Assembly (NCBI RefSeq): GCF_052088025.1
Contig: NZ_JBQCYD010000020.1
Coordinates: 1 to 46,117, forward strand
Direction of reading: 5' to 3'
Source of the DNA: Anaeromonas sp052088025
GTDB lineage: Bacteria > Bacillota > Clostridia > Tissierellales > SIT17
Length of the DNA stretch: 46,117 bases
Below the pieces are notes generated by a model, which made no database searches, was not told where the DNA came from, and worked only from the letters and a program-made list of their open reading frames with translations. Below, one piece after another: positions 23,911 to 33,728 of this stretch. How positions within the stretch are numbered: position 1 is the stretch's first letter; each line of letters opens with the position of its first letter. The position numbers and the translations under genes are program-made.

Positions 23911-26900
23911 TTATATTTTCAAATCTTCTTTAATGATTTTTTTATCATTATCAGCTTCTACTATCTCAACTTCTTCAGTTTCTTTTGTGTCATCTTTTTC
24001 TTCTTCACCTATCCTATTTACTGCGATAGATTTATATTTTCTCATCCCTGTACCTGCTGGTATAAGTTTACCTATTATAACATTTTCTTTAAGCCCTAAT
24101 AGATGATCTTCCTTACCTTTTATAGCAGCTTCAGTTAATACTCTTGTAGTTTCCTGGAATGATGCAGCTGAAAGGAAAGAATCTGTAGCAAGAGATGCTT
24201 TGGTGATTCCAAGTAAAACCCTCTTACCTACTGCTGCTTCTCCACCATCTTCTTCTATTTTATCATTTTCTTTTTGGAATTCAAATATATTTACAAGGCT
24301 TCCTGGAAGTAAATCCGTATCTCCAGAGTCTTCAATTTTAACTCTATTTAACATTTGTCTAACTATTACCTCAACATGTTTATCGTTAATATCAACACCT
24401 TGCATTTTATATACTCTTTGAACTTCTTTTACTATATAATTTTGAACTCCTATTAATCCTTTTATACTTAATATATCATGAGGATTAACAGATCCTTCTG
24501 TAATTTCATCTCCAGGTTCAATTTCTTCATCTTGTCTTACTTTTATTCTAGAGCCATAAGGAATAGTATATGATTTAGATTCCTTATCTTCGCTTGTAAC
24601 AATAACTTCTTTCTTCTTTCTAGTTTCATTTATAGATACCTTACCTGCTATTTCTGATATTATAGCCAAACCTTTTGGTTTTCTAGCTTCAAATAACTCT
24701 TCAACCCTTGGAAGACCTTGAGTTATATCTCCACCGGCTACTCCCCCAGTATGGAAAGTACGCATTGTAAGCTGTGTACCAGGTTCACCAATAGATTGTG
24801 CTGCTATTATACCTACTGCTTCACCAACATCTACCTTTCCACCTGTTGCAAGGTTCTTACCATAGCATTTAGAACATACTCCATGCTTTGCTTCACAAGT
24901 AAGAGCTGAGCGAACATTTAATGTTTTAATATCAGCATCTATAATTTCTTTTGCTCTATCATCATTTATAAATTCTTGCTTTTTCACTATAATTTTTCCT
25001 GTTTCAGGATTTTTTAAAGTATCTAAGCTATATCTACCAACAATTCTATCGTATAATTCTTCTATAACTTCATTTCCATCCATAAATGCTTTTACATTTA
25101 TACCTTTTTCAGTCTCACAATCTTCTTCTCTTACTATGACATCTTGACTTACATCTACAAGACGGCGAGTAAGGTAACCTGAATCGGCTGTTCTAAGCGC
25201 TGTATCTGCAAGACCTTTTCTAGCACCATGTGTAGAAATAAAGAACTCTAGAACTGTTAGTCCTTCTCTAAAGTTTGATTTAACAGGTATCTCTACTGTT
25301 TTACCAGAAGCATTTGCCATAAGACCTCTCATACCTGCAAGCTGTCTTATTTGGTTTTTACTACCTCTAGCTCCAGAATGACTCATTATATAGACATTGT
25401 TTAATCTGTCTAGATTCTTCATAAGCTCATCAGTAACATCTTCTGTTGTTTTAGTCCAAACTTCTATTACCTTTTCATATCTTTCTTCATCAGATATAAG
25501 ACCTCTTCTAAATGCTCTCTCATACTTTTCAACTTTTCCTTCTGCTTCTTCTACAAGTAACTTTTTAGATTCTGGAACTATTATATCACTTACACCAATA
25601 GTTACAGCTCCAATAGAAGAATAATGGAAACCTAAATCTTTAATATGATCTAGCATTATAGCAGTAGTTGTGTTTGCATGCTTTTTAAAGCATTTATCTA
25701 TTATTATACCAAGTCCTTTTTTAGTAACAAGACCTTTGTTTTGATCGTTATCAGGATCATCATTTAATCCATCAGTTTCAAGTGAATACTTATCTATACT
25801 TCTGTCTATGATACCTAAATCCTGAGGTATGTTTTCATTAAATATAAATCTACCTACAGTACTTTCTACAAGTTTACCTCTATCATTTTCATCTAATTTA
25901 ACTAAGACTTTAACTCTAGAGTGAAGACCTACACTATCATTTTGATAGGCATGTAGTAATTCATCATAGTCTTTAAATATCATACCTTCTCCTTTTTCTC
26001 CAGGAATATCTATTGTTAGATAATAAGTACCAAGTACCATATCCTGTGTAGGAGTAGTTATTGGATTACCTGCTTGAGGAGCTAATATGTTGTTTATTGA
26101 AAGCATCAAGAATCTTGCTTCTGCTTGAGCTTCAGTAGAAAGTGGAACGTGAACAGCCATTTGGTCACCATCAAAGTCTGCATTATATGCTGTACATACA
26201 AGTGGGTGAAGCTTTATAGCTTTACCTTCAACTAAAATTGGCTCAAATGCTTGTATACCTAGCCTATGAAGTGTAGGTGCACGGTTTAAAAGAACTGTAT
26301 GATCTTTTATTACTTCTTCTAGCACTCCCCAAACTTCTGGCTTTATTTTTTCTACCATTCTCTTAGCACTTTTAATATTATGAGCAAGTCCATCCTGAAC
26401 AAGTTTTTTCATTACAAATGGTTTGAATAATTCAAGAGCCATTTTTTTAGGTAAACCACATTGATAAAATTTAAGATCAGGACCTACAACTATAACTGAA
26501 CGACCTGAATAGTCCACTCTTTTACCAAGTAAGTTTTGTCTGAATCTACCTTGCTTACCTTTTAACATGTCTGATAATGATTTAAGAGGTCTGTTTCCAG
26601 GACCTGTAACAGGTCTTCCACGTCTTCCATTATCTATAAGAGCATCTACTGCTTCTTGTAACATTCTTTTTTCATTTCTAACAATTATATCTGGTGCTCC
26701 TAAATCTAAAAGCCTTTTTAGTCTATTGTTTCTGTTTATAACTCTTCTATAAAGGTCATTTAAATCAGAAGTTGCAAATCTACCTCCATCTAATTGCACC
26801 ATAGGACGTAAATCTGGTGGTATTACAGGAACAGCATCAAGTATCATCCACTCTGGTTTATTCCCTGATTGTCTAAATGCTTCTATTACTTCAAGTCTTC

Positions 26901-27522
26901 TTATAATTCTTATCTTCTTTTGACCTGAACTTTCTTTAAGTCCTGCCTTAAGCTCTTTAGACTCACCTATTAAATCTATTCTACCTAATAGTTCTTCTAC
27001 CGCTTCAGCACCCATTCCTGCAGTAAATTGTCTTCCATGCTTATCTATTGCATCTCTATATTCTTTTTCACTTAATAGTTGCTTGCTTGAAAGTGAAGTT
27101 TCACCTGGATCTATTACTACATATGAAGCAAAATATAGTATTTTTTCTAAGCTTCTTGGACTCATATCTAATATAAGTCCCATTCTACTTGGAATTCCTT
27201 TGAAATACCAAATATGAGAAACTGGAGCTGCAAGTTCAATATGACCCATTCTTTCTCTTCTTACCTTGGCCTTTGTAACCTCTACCCCACATCTATCACA
27301 TACTACACCTTTATATCTAACTCTTTTATATTTCCCACAATGACATTCCCAGTCTTTTGTAGGTCCAAAAATTTTCTCACAGAACAAGCCCTCTTTCTCA
27401 GGTTTTAAAGTTCTGTAGTTGATAGTTTCTGGTTTTTTAACTTCTCCCTTAGACCACTGTCTAATTTTTTCTGGAGAAGCTAACCCTATTTTAATTGAAT
27501 CAAAATTATTAAGTTCAAACAA
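23911..27522 (-). CDS. rpoC: DNA-directed RNA polymerase subunit beta'
   Basis: Catalytic subunit of RNA polymerase. The 1203-residue protein has the N-terminal zinc ribbon (C60, C62, C75, C78), the catalytic NADFDGDQ loop at 447-454 with the three magnesium-binding aspartates, and a second cysteine cluster near CEAKHGVCSKCYG. The trigger-loop region RTFHTGGVAGGDITQGLPRV is present. The short C-terminus without large insertions is the Firmicutes form. It starts 39 bases after rpoB. Confidence 0.99.
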   Translation of the reverse strand: MFELNNFDSIKIGLASPEKIRQWSKGEVKKPETINYRTLKPEKEGLFCEKIFGPTKDWECHCGKYKRVRYKGVVCDRCGVEVTKAKVRRERMGHIELAAPVSHIWYFKGIPSRMGLILDMSPRSLEKILYFASYVVIDPGETSLSSKQLLSEKEYRDAIDKHGRQFTAGMGAEAVEELLGRIDLIGESKELKAGLKESSGQKKIRIIRRLEVIEAFRQSGNKPEWMILDAVPVIPPDLRPMVQLDGGRFATSDLNDLYRRVINRNNRLKRLLDLGAPDIIVRNEKRMLQEAVDALIDNGRRGRPVTGPGNRPLKSLSDMLKGKQGRFRQNLLGKRVDYSGRSVIVVGPDLKFYQCGLPKKMALELFKPFVMKKLVQDGLAHNIKSAKRMVEKIKPEVWGVLEEVIKDHTVLLNRAPTLHRLGIQAFEPILVEGKAIKLHPLVCTAYNADFDGDQMAVHVPLSTEAQAEARFLMLSINNILAPQAGNPITTPTQDMVLGTYYLTIDIPGEKGEGMIFKDYDELLHAYQNDSVGLHSRVKVLVKLDENDRGKLVESTVGRFIFNENIPQDLGIIDRSIDKYSLETDGLNDDPDNDQNKGLVTKKGLGIIIDKCFKKHANTTTAIMLDHIKDLGFHYSSIGAVTIGVSDIIVPESKKLLVEEAEGKVEKYERAFRRGLISDEERYEKVIEVWTKTTEDVTDELMKNLDRLNNVYIMSHSGARGSKNQIRQLAGMRGLMANASGKTVEIPVKSNFREGLTVLEFFISTHGARKGLADTALRTADSGYLTRRLVDVSQDVIVREEDCETEKGINVKAFMDGNEVIEELYDRIVGRYSLDTLKNPETGKIIVKKQEFINDDRAKEIIDADIKTLNVRSALTCEAKHGVCSKCYGKNLATGGKVDVGEAVGIIAAQSIGEPGTQLTMRTFHTGGVAGGDITQGLPRVEELFEARKPKGLAIISEIAGKVSINETRKKKEVIVTSEDKESKSYTIPYGSRIKVRQDEEIEPGDEITEGSVNPHDILSIKGLIGVQNYIVKEVQRVYKMQGVDINDKHVEVIVRQMLNRVKIEDSGDTDLLPGSLVNIFEFQKENDKIEEDGGEAAVGKRVLLGITKASLATDSFLSAASFQETTRVLTEAAIKGKEDHLLGLKENVIIGKLIPAGTGMRKYKSIAVNRIGEEEKDDTKETEEVEIVEADNDKKIIKEDLKI

Positions 27523-27561
27523 GGGGCTTTCTCTCCCTTCCTTAAAGATTTATAAAGAATA

Positions 27562-30500
27562 TTACTTGATATCACTGTTATCTTCTGGTTTAATTTCCAT
27601 ATTTAAATCATTTATTTCATCATCTACTGATTCTTTTATTTCTATCTCATCATTATTTGTAATTACCTTTATATCTAATGCTAAACTTTGAAGTTCTTTT
27701 ATAAGCACTTTAAAAGATTCTGGCACTCCTGGTTCAGGAATGTTTTCACCCTTTACTATAGCTTCATAAGTTTTAACACGTCCTACAACATCATCTGATT
27801 TAACAGTTAATATTTCTTGTAATGTATGAGCTGCACCATATGCCTCAAGTGCCCACACTTCCATCTCACCAAATCTTTGTCCACCAAACTGAGCTTTTCC
27901 ACCAAGTGGCTGCTGAGTTACAAGTGAATAAGGTCCAGTAGATCTTGCATGGATTTTATCATCTACTAAATGATGAAGTTTTAGCATATACATATATCCT
28001 ACAGTAACAGGATTGTCAAAATATTTACCAGTTCTTCCATCACGAAGCTCAACTTTACCTGATTCAGGAAGATCTGCACGTCTTAATGCTTCAAATATAT
28101 CCTCTTCATTAGCACCATCAAATACAGGCGTAGCTATATGCCATCCTAATTCTTTAGCTGCCATTCCAAGATGGACTTCTAACACTTGCCCAATATTCAT
28201 ACGAGAAGGAACTCCAAGTGGATTTAAAAGTATATCAAGTGTTCTTCCATCAGGTAAGAAAGGCATATCTTCTTCAGGTAATATTCTAGATATAACACCT
28301 TTGTTTCCATGACGACCACACATTTTATCTCCAACATTAATTTTCCTTTTAGTACTTATATATACACGTACTAATTCATTTACTCCAGGAGATAATTCAT
28401 CTCCATTTTCTCTTTTAAATACCTTCACATCTATAATTATACCCGTTTCTCCATGAGGTACTCGAAGGGATGTATCTCTAACTTCACGAGCCTTTTCTCC
28501 AAATATAGCACGAAGAAGTCTTTCTTCAGCAGTGAGTTCAGTTTCTCCTTTTGGAGTAACCTTACCTACAAGAATATCTCCAGGCTTAACTTCTGCACCA
28601 ATTCTTATTATACCTCTTTCATCAAGGTTTTTAAGTGAATCGTCTCCTACATTTGGTATATCTCTAGTTATTTCTTCAGGTCCAAGTTTAGTATCTCTTG
28701 CATCTGCTTCATATTCCTCTATATGAATAGAAGTTAATGCATCTCTTTTAACAAGATTTTCATTTATTAAAATAGCATCCTCGTAATTGTATCCTTCCCA
28801 AGTCATATAACCAATAAGCATATTTTTACCTAAAGCTATTTCTCCTAAATCCGTAGAAGGTCCATCTGCTATAACCTGACCTTTTTGTATTTTTTCGCCT
28901 TTTTCTACTATAGGTTTTTGGTTTATACATGTACCTTGATTTGATCTTTTAAATTTAAGAAGTTTATATCTTTCTAAATTAGAATCTTCTTCTTTTTTAA
29001 TCACTATCTCATCTGCTGATACATTTTGTACTATACCAGAAACTTTAGATACTATAGCAACCCCAGAATCTTTTGCAGCCTTGTATTCCATACCAGTACC
29101 AACTATAGGTGCTTCTGATTTCAGAAGTGGAACTGCTTGACGCTGCATATTTGCTCCCATAAGGGCTCTATTTGCATCATCATTTTCAAGAAATGGTATC
29201 ATAGCTGTAGCTACAGAAACTATCTGTTTTGGGGAAACGTCCATATAATCTACTTCTTCACGACTTACTGCATCATATGTTCCGTTTTCTGCCCTAACTA
29301 CAACTCTTTTGTTAGCAAAGGCTCCATTTTCATCTAAAGGCTCATTTGCTTGAGCTACGATAAATTTATCTTCTACATCTGCTGTTAAATAATCTATATC
29401 CATTGTCATTTGTACTTTTTCTTTATCTGCTTTTCTATATGGAGCTTCTATAAATCCATATTCATTTATTCTTGCAAAAGATGCAAGCGAATTTATAAGT
29501 CCGATATTTGGTCCCTCTGGTGTTTCAATAGGGCACATTCTACCGTAGTGAGATGGATGAACATCACGAACCTCAAAACCTGCTCTATCACGACTTAGTC
29601 CACCAGGTCCAAGAGCTGACATTCTTCTTTTATGAGTAAGTTCAGCTAATGGATTTGTTTGATCCATGAACTGAGAAAGTTGAGAACTTCCAAAAAACTC
29701 TTTTATAGAAGCTGCTACAGGACGTATGTTTATAAGAGCTTGTGGAGTTGCAATATCAACATCTTGTATAGTCATTCTTTCTCTAACTACTCTTTCCATT
29801 CTAGATAAACCAATCCTAAATTGATTTTGTAATAATTCACCTACAGAACGAACTCTTCTATTTCCTAAGTGATCTATATCATCAGTTTCACCTATACCTT
29901 GGAAAAGATTAAACTCATAACTAATAGAAGCTACTATATCTGGAATTATTATATGTTTAGGTAATAACTCTCTAAATCTTTCCTTTATAGCTTCTTCTAT
30001 TTCTTTTTTGTCATTAAATTCATTTAATATTTCCTTAAGCACAGGATAATAAACTCTCTCTTTTATGCCTAGTTCTTTTAAATCTACAGGTAAATCAAGC
30101 GCATTAACATCTACAAAGTGATTTCCTATAATTTTTATTATTTTACTATCTTCAGATAATATATCAACTTTATTTATGCCAGCTGCCTCTATCTCTAAAA
30201 CCTTTTCTCTTGTTATTTTTTCATCTTTAGAAACTATTATTTCTCCAGTTTCCTCATTTGCTATGTTATCAGCTGCAATTTTATTTATAATCCTTCCACT
30301 TAAAGCAAGTTTTTTATTGAATTTATATCTACCTACTTTAGCTAAGTCATATCTTTTAGCATCAAAAAACAATGTATTAATAAGTGATTTTGCACTTTCT
30401 ACAGCTGGTGGTTCTCCTGGTCTAAGCCTCTTGTATATCTCAAGTAATCCTTCTTCTTCACTTGAAGTATTATCTTTTTCAATACTATTTAGTAAATGTT

Positions 30501-31140
30501 CTGATTCACCTAATAATTGTAATATTTCTGCATCTGAACCATAGCCTAAAGCTCTTAAAAGAACAGTTACAGGTAATTTTCTAGTCCTATCTACTCTTAC
30601 ATATACAATATTATTTGAATCACTTTCATATTCAAGCCATGCTCCACGATTTGGAATAACAGTAGCTGAATACAAGCTATCTCCAGCTTTATCTAATTTC
30701 TCATTATAATAAACACCAGGAGATCTAACTAACTGACTTACTATAACTCTTTCTGCACCATTAACTATAAAGGTACCCTTGTCTGTCATGAGATGGAAAT
30801 CTCCCATGAAAACTTCTTGCTCTTTTACTTCTCCCGTTTCTTTGTTAATAAGTCTAACTTTCACTTTCAATGGAGCTGAGTAAGTTGCATCTCTTTCTTT
30901 ACATTCCTCAATACCATACTTTGGTTCATCTTCAACATAATAGTCTACAAATTCCAGAACTAAATTCCCTGTATAATCTTGAATTGGAGAGATATCTTCA
31001 AACACCTCTTTTAGTCCTTCTTTTACAAACCATTCATATGAAGTTTTTTGAACCTCAATTAGATCGGGAAGTTCTAATACTTCATCAATTACTGAATAAC
31101 TCATTCTAACCCGTTTACCATACGAAACAGGATGCACCAT
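27562..31140 (-). CDS. rpoB: DNA-directed RNA polymerase subunit beta
   Basis: Catalytic partner of beta' and target of rifampicin. The ATG at 31140 is preferred: AAGGGGTG lies 6 bases upstream, while an in-frame GTG at 31149 falls inside that site. The 1192-residue protein has the rifampicin cluster SQLSQFMDQTNPLAELTHKR at 486-505. Q487, D493, H503, R506 and S508 match the sensitive residues (E. coli Q513, D516, H526, R529, S531); M507 replaces I530. The C-terminal part carries GGKAQFGGQRFGEMEVWALEAYGA. A structured leader precedes it. Confidence 0.99.
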   Translation of the reverse strand: MVHPVSYGKRVRMSYSVIDEVLELPDLIEVQKTSYEWFVKEGLKEVFEDISPIQDYTGNLVLEFVDYYVEDEPKYGIEECKERDATYSAPLKVKVRLINKETGEVKEQEVFMGDFHLMTDKGTFIVNGAERVIVSQLVRSPGVYYNEKLDKAGDSLYSATVIPNRGAWLEYESDSNNIVYVRVDRTRKLPVTVLLRALGYGSDAEILQLLGESEHLLNSIEKDNTSSEEEGLLEIYKRLRPGEPPAVESAKSLINTLFFDAKRYDLAKVGRYKFNKKLALSGRIINKIAADNIANEETGEIIVSKDEKITREKVLEIEAAGINKVDILSEDSKIIKIIGNHFVDVNALDLPVDLKELGIKERVYYPVLKEILNEFNDKKEIEEAIKERFRELLPKHIIIPDIVASISYEFNLFQGIGETDDIDHLGNRRVRSVGELLQNQFRIGLSRMERVVRERMTIQDVDIATPQALINIRPVAASIKEFFGSSQLSQFMDQTNPLAELTHKRRMSALGPGGLSRDRAGFEVRDVHPSHYGRMCPIETPEGPNIGLINSLASFARINEYGFIEAPYRKADKEKVQMTMDIDYLTADVEDKFIVAQANEPLDENGAFANKRVVVRAENGTYDAVSREEVDYMDVSPKQIVSVATAMIPFLENDDANRALMGANMQRQAVPLLKSEAPIVGTGMEYKAAKDSGVAIVSKVSGIVQNVSADEIVIKKEEDSNLERYKLLKFKRSNQGTCINQKPIVEKGEKIQKGQVIADGPSTDLGEIALGKNMLIGYMTWEGYNYEDAILINENLVKRDALTSIHIEEYEADARDTKLGPEEITRDIPNVGDDSLKNLDERGIIRIGAEVKPGDILVGKVTPKGETELTAEERLLRAIFGEKAREVRDTSLRVPHGETGIIIDVKVFKRENGDELSPGVNELVRVYISTKRKINVGDKMCGRHGNKGVISRILPEEDMPFLPDGRTLDILLNPLGVPSRMNIGQVLEVHLGMAAKELGWHIATPVFDGANEEDIFEALRRADLPESGKVELRDGRTGKYFDNPVTVGYMYMLKLHHLVDDKIHARSTGPYSLVTQQPLGGKAQFGGQRFGEMEVWALEAYGAAHTLQEILTVKSDDVVGRVKTYEAIVKGENIPEPGVPESFKVLIKELQSLALDIKVITNNDEIEIKESVDDEINDLNMEIKPEDNSDIK

Positions 31141-31156
31141 ATTATTCACCCCTTAT

Positions 31157-31283
31157 AAAAAACTAATTCCAAAAGGCTATAGAAATCCTTTAGTGGAAAT
31201 TTCTTCATTATATCTATAATAATATTGACATAAAAAAAAATTTTATACCCTCTTTTTTATGCCAATTCCTCATTATTTTGCAT
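31157..31283 (-). promoter_or_regulatory. Structured rpoB leader with a terminator-like hairpin
   Basis: In the predicted rpoB transcript, ATTGGCATAAAAAA (31253-31266) pairs with TTTTTTATGTCAAT (31224-31237), giving a 14-bp stem with one G-U pair. Downstream, TTCC-ACT-AAAGG pairs with CCTTT-T-GGAA (31165-31199), followed by TTAG and a run of six T (31157-31162). The T-run ends at the ribosome-binding site of rpoB. The second hairpin looks like an attenuator. No protein coding is recognised in this stretch. Confidence 0.5.
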
Positions 31284-31289
31284 CTTATA

Positions 31290-31318
31290 ATGCTATCACA
31301 CAACTTATAATATGTCAA
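31290..31318 (-). promoter_or_regulatory. Promoter of rpoB-rpoC
   Basis: The minus strand has -35 TTGACA (31313-31318), a 17-base spacer and -10 TAGCAT (31290-31295) preceded by TGA, an extended -10 context that may compensate for the imperfect box. It lies 15 bases after the rplL terminator, so rpoBC can be transcribed apart from rplJL. Confidence 0.65.
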
Positions 31319-31332
31319 GCCTAAGAAATAGC

Positions 31333-31361
31333 AATAAAAAAGGCACCATTACGGTACCTTT
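31333..31361 (-). terminator. Terminator/attenuator after rplL
   Basis: A hairpin AAAGGTACC/GGTGCCTTT (9 bp with one G-U) with loop GTAAT is followed by TTTATTGC, starting 12 bases after the rplL stop. In E. coli an attenuator at the same place sets a lower yield of rpoBC relative to the stalk proteins. The same logic would apply here. Confidence 0.8.
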
Positions 31362-31372
31362 ATTTAAATAAA

Positions 31373-31747
31373 TTACTTAAGCTCTACAGTAGCTCCTACT
31401 TCTTCTAACTTAGCTTTCATTTCTTCAGCTGCTTCTTTTTCGATTCCTTCTTTAACTGGTGCTGGTGCTCCGTCAACTAATCCTTTAGCATCCTTTAATC
31501 CAAGTCCAGTTATTTCTCTAACAGCTTTTATAACTTTGATTTTTGAGTTTCCAGCATTTGCAAGGATAACATCAAATTCTGTTTGCTCTTCTTCTGCTGC
31601 TGCTCCACCTGCTGCTCCACCTGCTACCATTACTGGTGCTTGTGCACTTACGTCAAACTCCTCTTCAAGAGCTTTTACTAAATCTGATAATTCTAATACA
31701 GTTAATTCTTTAACTTGATCTAATATATTTGTGATTTTTTCACTCAT
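31373..31747 (-). CDS. rplL: 50S ribosomal protein L7/L12
   Basis: Stalk protein present in several copies, which recruits and activates translation GTPases. The 124-residue protein has the N-terminal dimerisation and L10-binding domain (1-35), an Ala/Gly-rich hinge (about 38-52, VMVAGGAAGGAAAEE) and the C-terminal domain with KIKVIKAVREITGLGLKDAKGLVDGAP. It follows rplJ by 20 bases under the same L10-controlled leader. Confidence 0.98.
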   Translation of the reverse strand: MSEKITNILDQVKELTVLELSDLVKALEEEFDVSAQAPVMVAGGAAGGAAAEEEQTEFDVILANAGNSKIKVIKAVREITGLGLKDAKGLVDGAPAPVKEGIEKEAAEEMKAKLEEVGATVELK

Positions 31748-31767
31748 TTATAATTCCTCCATTTAAT

Positions 31768-32280
31768 TTATTGTTCAGCGGATTCTTCGCCGTTTTCTTT
31801 GTCAACTATTGCTTGTATTCCACGAGCAAATTTACTAATTGGTGCATTTAATGCAATAACAACTTGAGTAAGTAAATGCTCTTTAGAAGGTAAGTTAGCT
31901 ATTTCAGATATTTTCTCAAAATCTAACATATCTCCTTCAACTATTCCTGCTTTAAGTTCTAAATTCTTATGATCTTTTGCAAAGTCATTAGTTATTTTAG
32001 CTGCTATAACAGGGTCTTCATTAGATATTGCTATCGCATTTGGTCCTGTTAAGTGATTTGTAAATTCTTCATAACCTTCATCTTTAAAAGCAAATCTCAT
32101 CATGCTGTTTTTATAAACCTTGTATTCAACACCTGCTTCAGAGTACTTTCTTCTAAGTTCAGTAACTTCATCTACATTCAAACCTCTATAATCAACTAAA
32201 ACTACTGATTTAGCTGCTGATATTTTGTCTCTTATTTCTTGAACTAGTTGCTGTTTTGCTTCAACAATTTTTTTGTTCAT
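31768..32280 (-). CDS. rplJ: 50S ribosomal protein L10
   Basis: Base of the ribosomal stalk, binding 23S rRNA and L12 dimers; also represses its own operon. The ATG at 32280 follows GGAGGTG with 9-base spacing and gives 170 residues, starting MNKKIVEAKQQLVQEI. The conserved VLVDYRGLNVDEVTELRRK region lies near residues 24-42. An L10 leader with a terminator lies just upstream. Confidence 0.98.
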   Translation of the reverse strand: MNKKIVEAKQQLVQEIRDKISAAKSVVLVDYRGLNVDEVTELRRKYSEAGVEYKVYKNSMMRFAFKDEGYEEFTNHLTGPNAIAISNEDPVIAAKITNDFAKDHKNLELKAGIVEGDMLDFEKISEIANLPSKEHLLTQVVIALNAPISKFARGIQAIVDKENGEESAEQ

Positions 32281-32320
32281 TTTGACTTCCACCTCCTCAA
32301 ATAAGAAGTAATTAATTTCA

Positions 32321-32355
32321 TAAAATTAAAAGGTCTTCCGCATAAGGAAGACCTT
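32321..32355 (-). terminator. Attenuation terminator of the L10 leader
   Basis: A perfect 10-bp hairpin AAGGTCTTCC/GGAAGACCTT with loop TTATGC is followed by TTAATTTTA, 40 bases before the rplJ start. Its position after the L10-binding core and before the first gene identifies it as a conditional terminator rather than the end of an operon. Confidence 0.8.
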
Positions 32356-32456
32356 CATATAATCATATATTAAATAATCATAATGGGTACAACCTCGGTA
32401 GGTAATTTAAACCTTTCGGTTCCTACTTTCTACGGTTATTTATTAAATTTTAATCT
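32321..32456 (-). promoter_or_regulatory. L10 leader (ribosomal protein L10-L12 binding RNA)
   Basis: The RNA from 32435 to 32393 contains the conserved core of the L10 leader family: CCGTAG...GTAGG, an ACCGAAAGGTTTAAATTACC segment and CTACCGAGG. It can form the kink-turn-containing structure that L10(L12) recognises. A strong terminator hairpin follows at 32330-32355. Excess L10 is therefore expected to favour termination or block expression of rplJ-rplL. The family is well described; the match here is by eye. Confidence 0.88.
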
Positions 32457-32462
32457 TTTAAT

Positions 32463-32491
32463 ATCTTAACACGGTCATACCATTATGTCAA
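32463..32491 (-). promoter_or_regulatory. Promoter of rplJ-rplL
   Basis: The minus strand has -35 TTGACA (32486-32491), a 17-base spacer and -10 TAAGAT (32463-32468), beginning 9 bases after the rplA stop. Transcription should start just before the L10 leader core. No terminator is visible after rplA, so read-through also contributes. Confidence 0.8.
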
Positions 32492-32499
32492 TAACAAAT

Positions 32500-33201
32500 T
32501 TATATATCCATTAATTTTTGACCATTAATTTTGATTCCAGGTCCCATTGTGCTTGATAAGACAACAGATTTAAGATATCTACCTTTAGCTGCTGCAGGTT
32601 TTGCTTTTATTAAAGCACCCATTAAAGCATGGAAGTTTTCTTTTAATTTTTCTTGTCCAAAAGAAGCTTTCCCGATAGGAACGTGAACTATGCTTGTTTT
32701 ATCTACTCTATATTCTACCTTACCTGCTTTTATATCATTAACAGCTTTTTCAACATCGAAAGTAACTGTTCCTGATTTAGGGTTAGGCATTAATCCTTTT
32801 GGTCCAAGAACTCTACCAAGTCTACCAACAACACCCATCATATCTGGTGTAGCTACTACTACATCAAATTCAAACCAATTTTCTTTTTGAATCTTATTTA
32901 AATATTCATCTGCACCAACAAAGTCTGCTCCAGCTGCTTCTGCTTCTTTAGCTTTTTCACCTTTTGCAAATACTAAAACTTTTCTTGTTTTACCAGTACC
33001 ATGTGGAAGCACTATTGCACCTCTTACTTGTTGATCAGCATGTCTTGGATCTACTCCAAGCTTTATTGCTAATTCAATAGTTTCATCAAAATTAGCTTTA
33101 GCAGTCTTTTCAACTAACTCAATAGCTTCATTTGTATCATAAAGTTTTTCTCTATCAACTAATTTTATACTATCATCATATTTCTTTCCTCTTATAGCCA
33201 T
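32500..33201 (-). CDS. rplA: 50S ribosomal protein L1
   Basis: Forms the mobile L1 stalk that moves deacylated tRNA out of the E site; also a translational repressor in several bacteria. The ATG at 33201 follows AGGAGG with 6-base spacing and gives 233 residues starting MAIRGKKYDDSIKL. An upstream in-frame extension of 14 codons reads through the binding site and is rejected. The signature MPNPKSGTVTFDVEKAV and the PHGTGKTRKVLVFAKG region are present. Confidence 0.98.
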   Translation of the reverse strand: MAIRGKKYDDSIKLVDREKLYDTNEAIELVEKTAKANFDETIELAIKLGVDPRHADQQVRGAIVLPHGTGKTRKVLVFAKGEKAKEAEAAGADFVGADEYLNKIQKENWFEFDVVVATPDMMGVVGRLGRVLGPKGLMPNPKSGTVTFDVEKAVNDIKAGKVEYRVDKTSIVHVPIGKASFGQEKLKENFHALMGALIKAKPAAAKGRYLKSVVLSSTMGPGIKINGQKLMDI

Positions 33202-33257
33202 TTGTATCCTCCTCTGTGGTATAACGATTTTTAAATCTTCCACTTTTTTAATATTAC

Positions 33258-33683
33258 TTAGTCTTCTACTACTATACCCATACTTCTTGCAGTACCTGCT
33301 ACCATACTCATAGCAGAATCTATATCACTTGCATTTAAATCAGGCATTTTTGTTTCTGCAATTTCTTTTACTTGATCTTTTGAAATTGTAGCTACCTTAT
33401 TTTTATTAGGTTCTCCAGATGCTGCTTCTAATCCTAAAGCTTTCTTTAGTAAAACAGCAACAGGAGGAGTCTTAGTTATAAATGTAAATGATCTATCTTG
33501 ATATACTGTAAGAACAACTGGAATTACCATACCAGGTTGATCAGCAGTTTTTGCATTAAATTCTTTACAAAATCCCATAATGTTAACACCATGTGGTCCT
33601 AAAGCAGTACCTACTGGTGGTGCTGGAGTTGCTTTACCAGCTGGAATTTGTAACTTAACTACAGCTTGAACTTTTTTAGCCAT
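33258..33683 (-). CDS. rplK: 50S ribosomal protein L11
   Basis: Base of the GTPase-associated region, binding the 23S rRNA target of thiostrepton; needed for RelA-type responses. The 141-residue protein has an N-terminal domain with the proline-rich KLQIPAGKATPAPPVGTALG (11-30) and the C-terminal RNA-binding domain ending VAGTARSMGIVVED. It starts 62 bases after nusG, across a short AT-rich hairpin. Confidence 0.98.
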   Translation of the reverse strand: MAKKVQAVVKLQIPAGKATPAPPVGTALGPHGVNIMGFCKEFNAKTADQPGMVIPVVLTVYQDRSFTFITKTPPVAVLLKKALGLEAASGEPNKNKVATISKDQVKEIAETKMPDLNASDIDSAMSMVAGTARSMGIVVED

Positions 33684-33728
33684 ACCTGTTACACCTCCTT
33701 ATTTATTTGTCTCTAATAAGACTATTAA

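Noticed and set aside
31224..31245. TTGACA on the plus strand in the rpoB leader
   Set aside because: It is one arm of the 14-bp leader stem. No -10 box follows at the right distance and no plus-strand gene exists.
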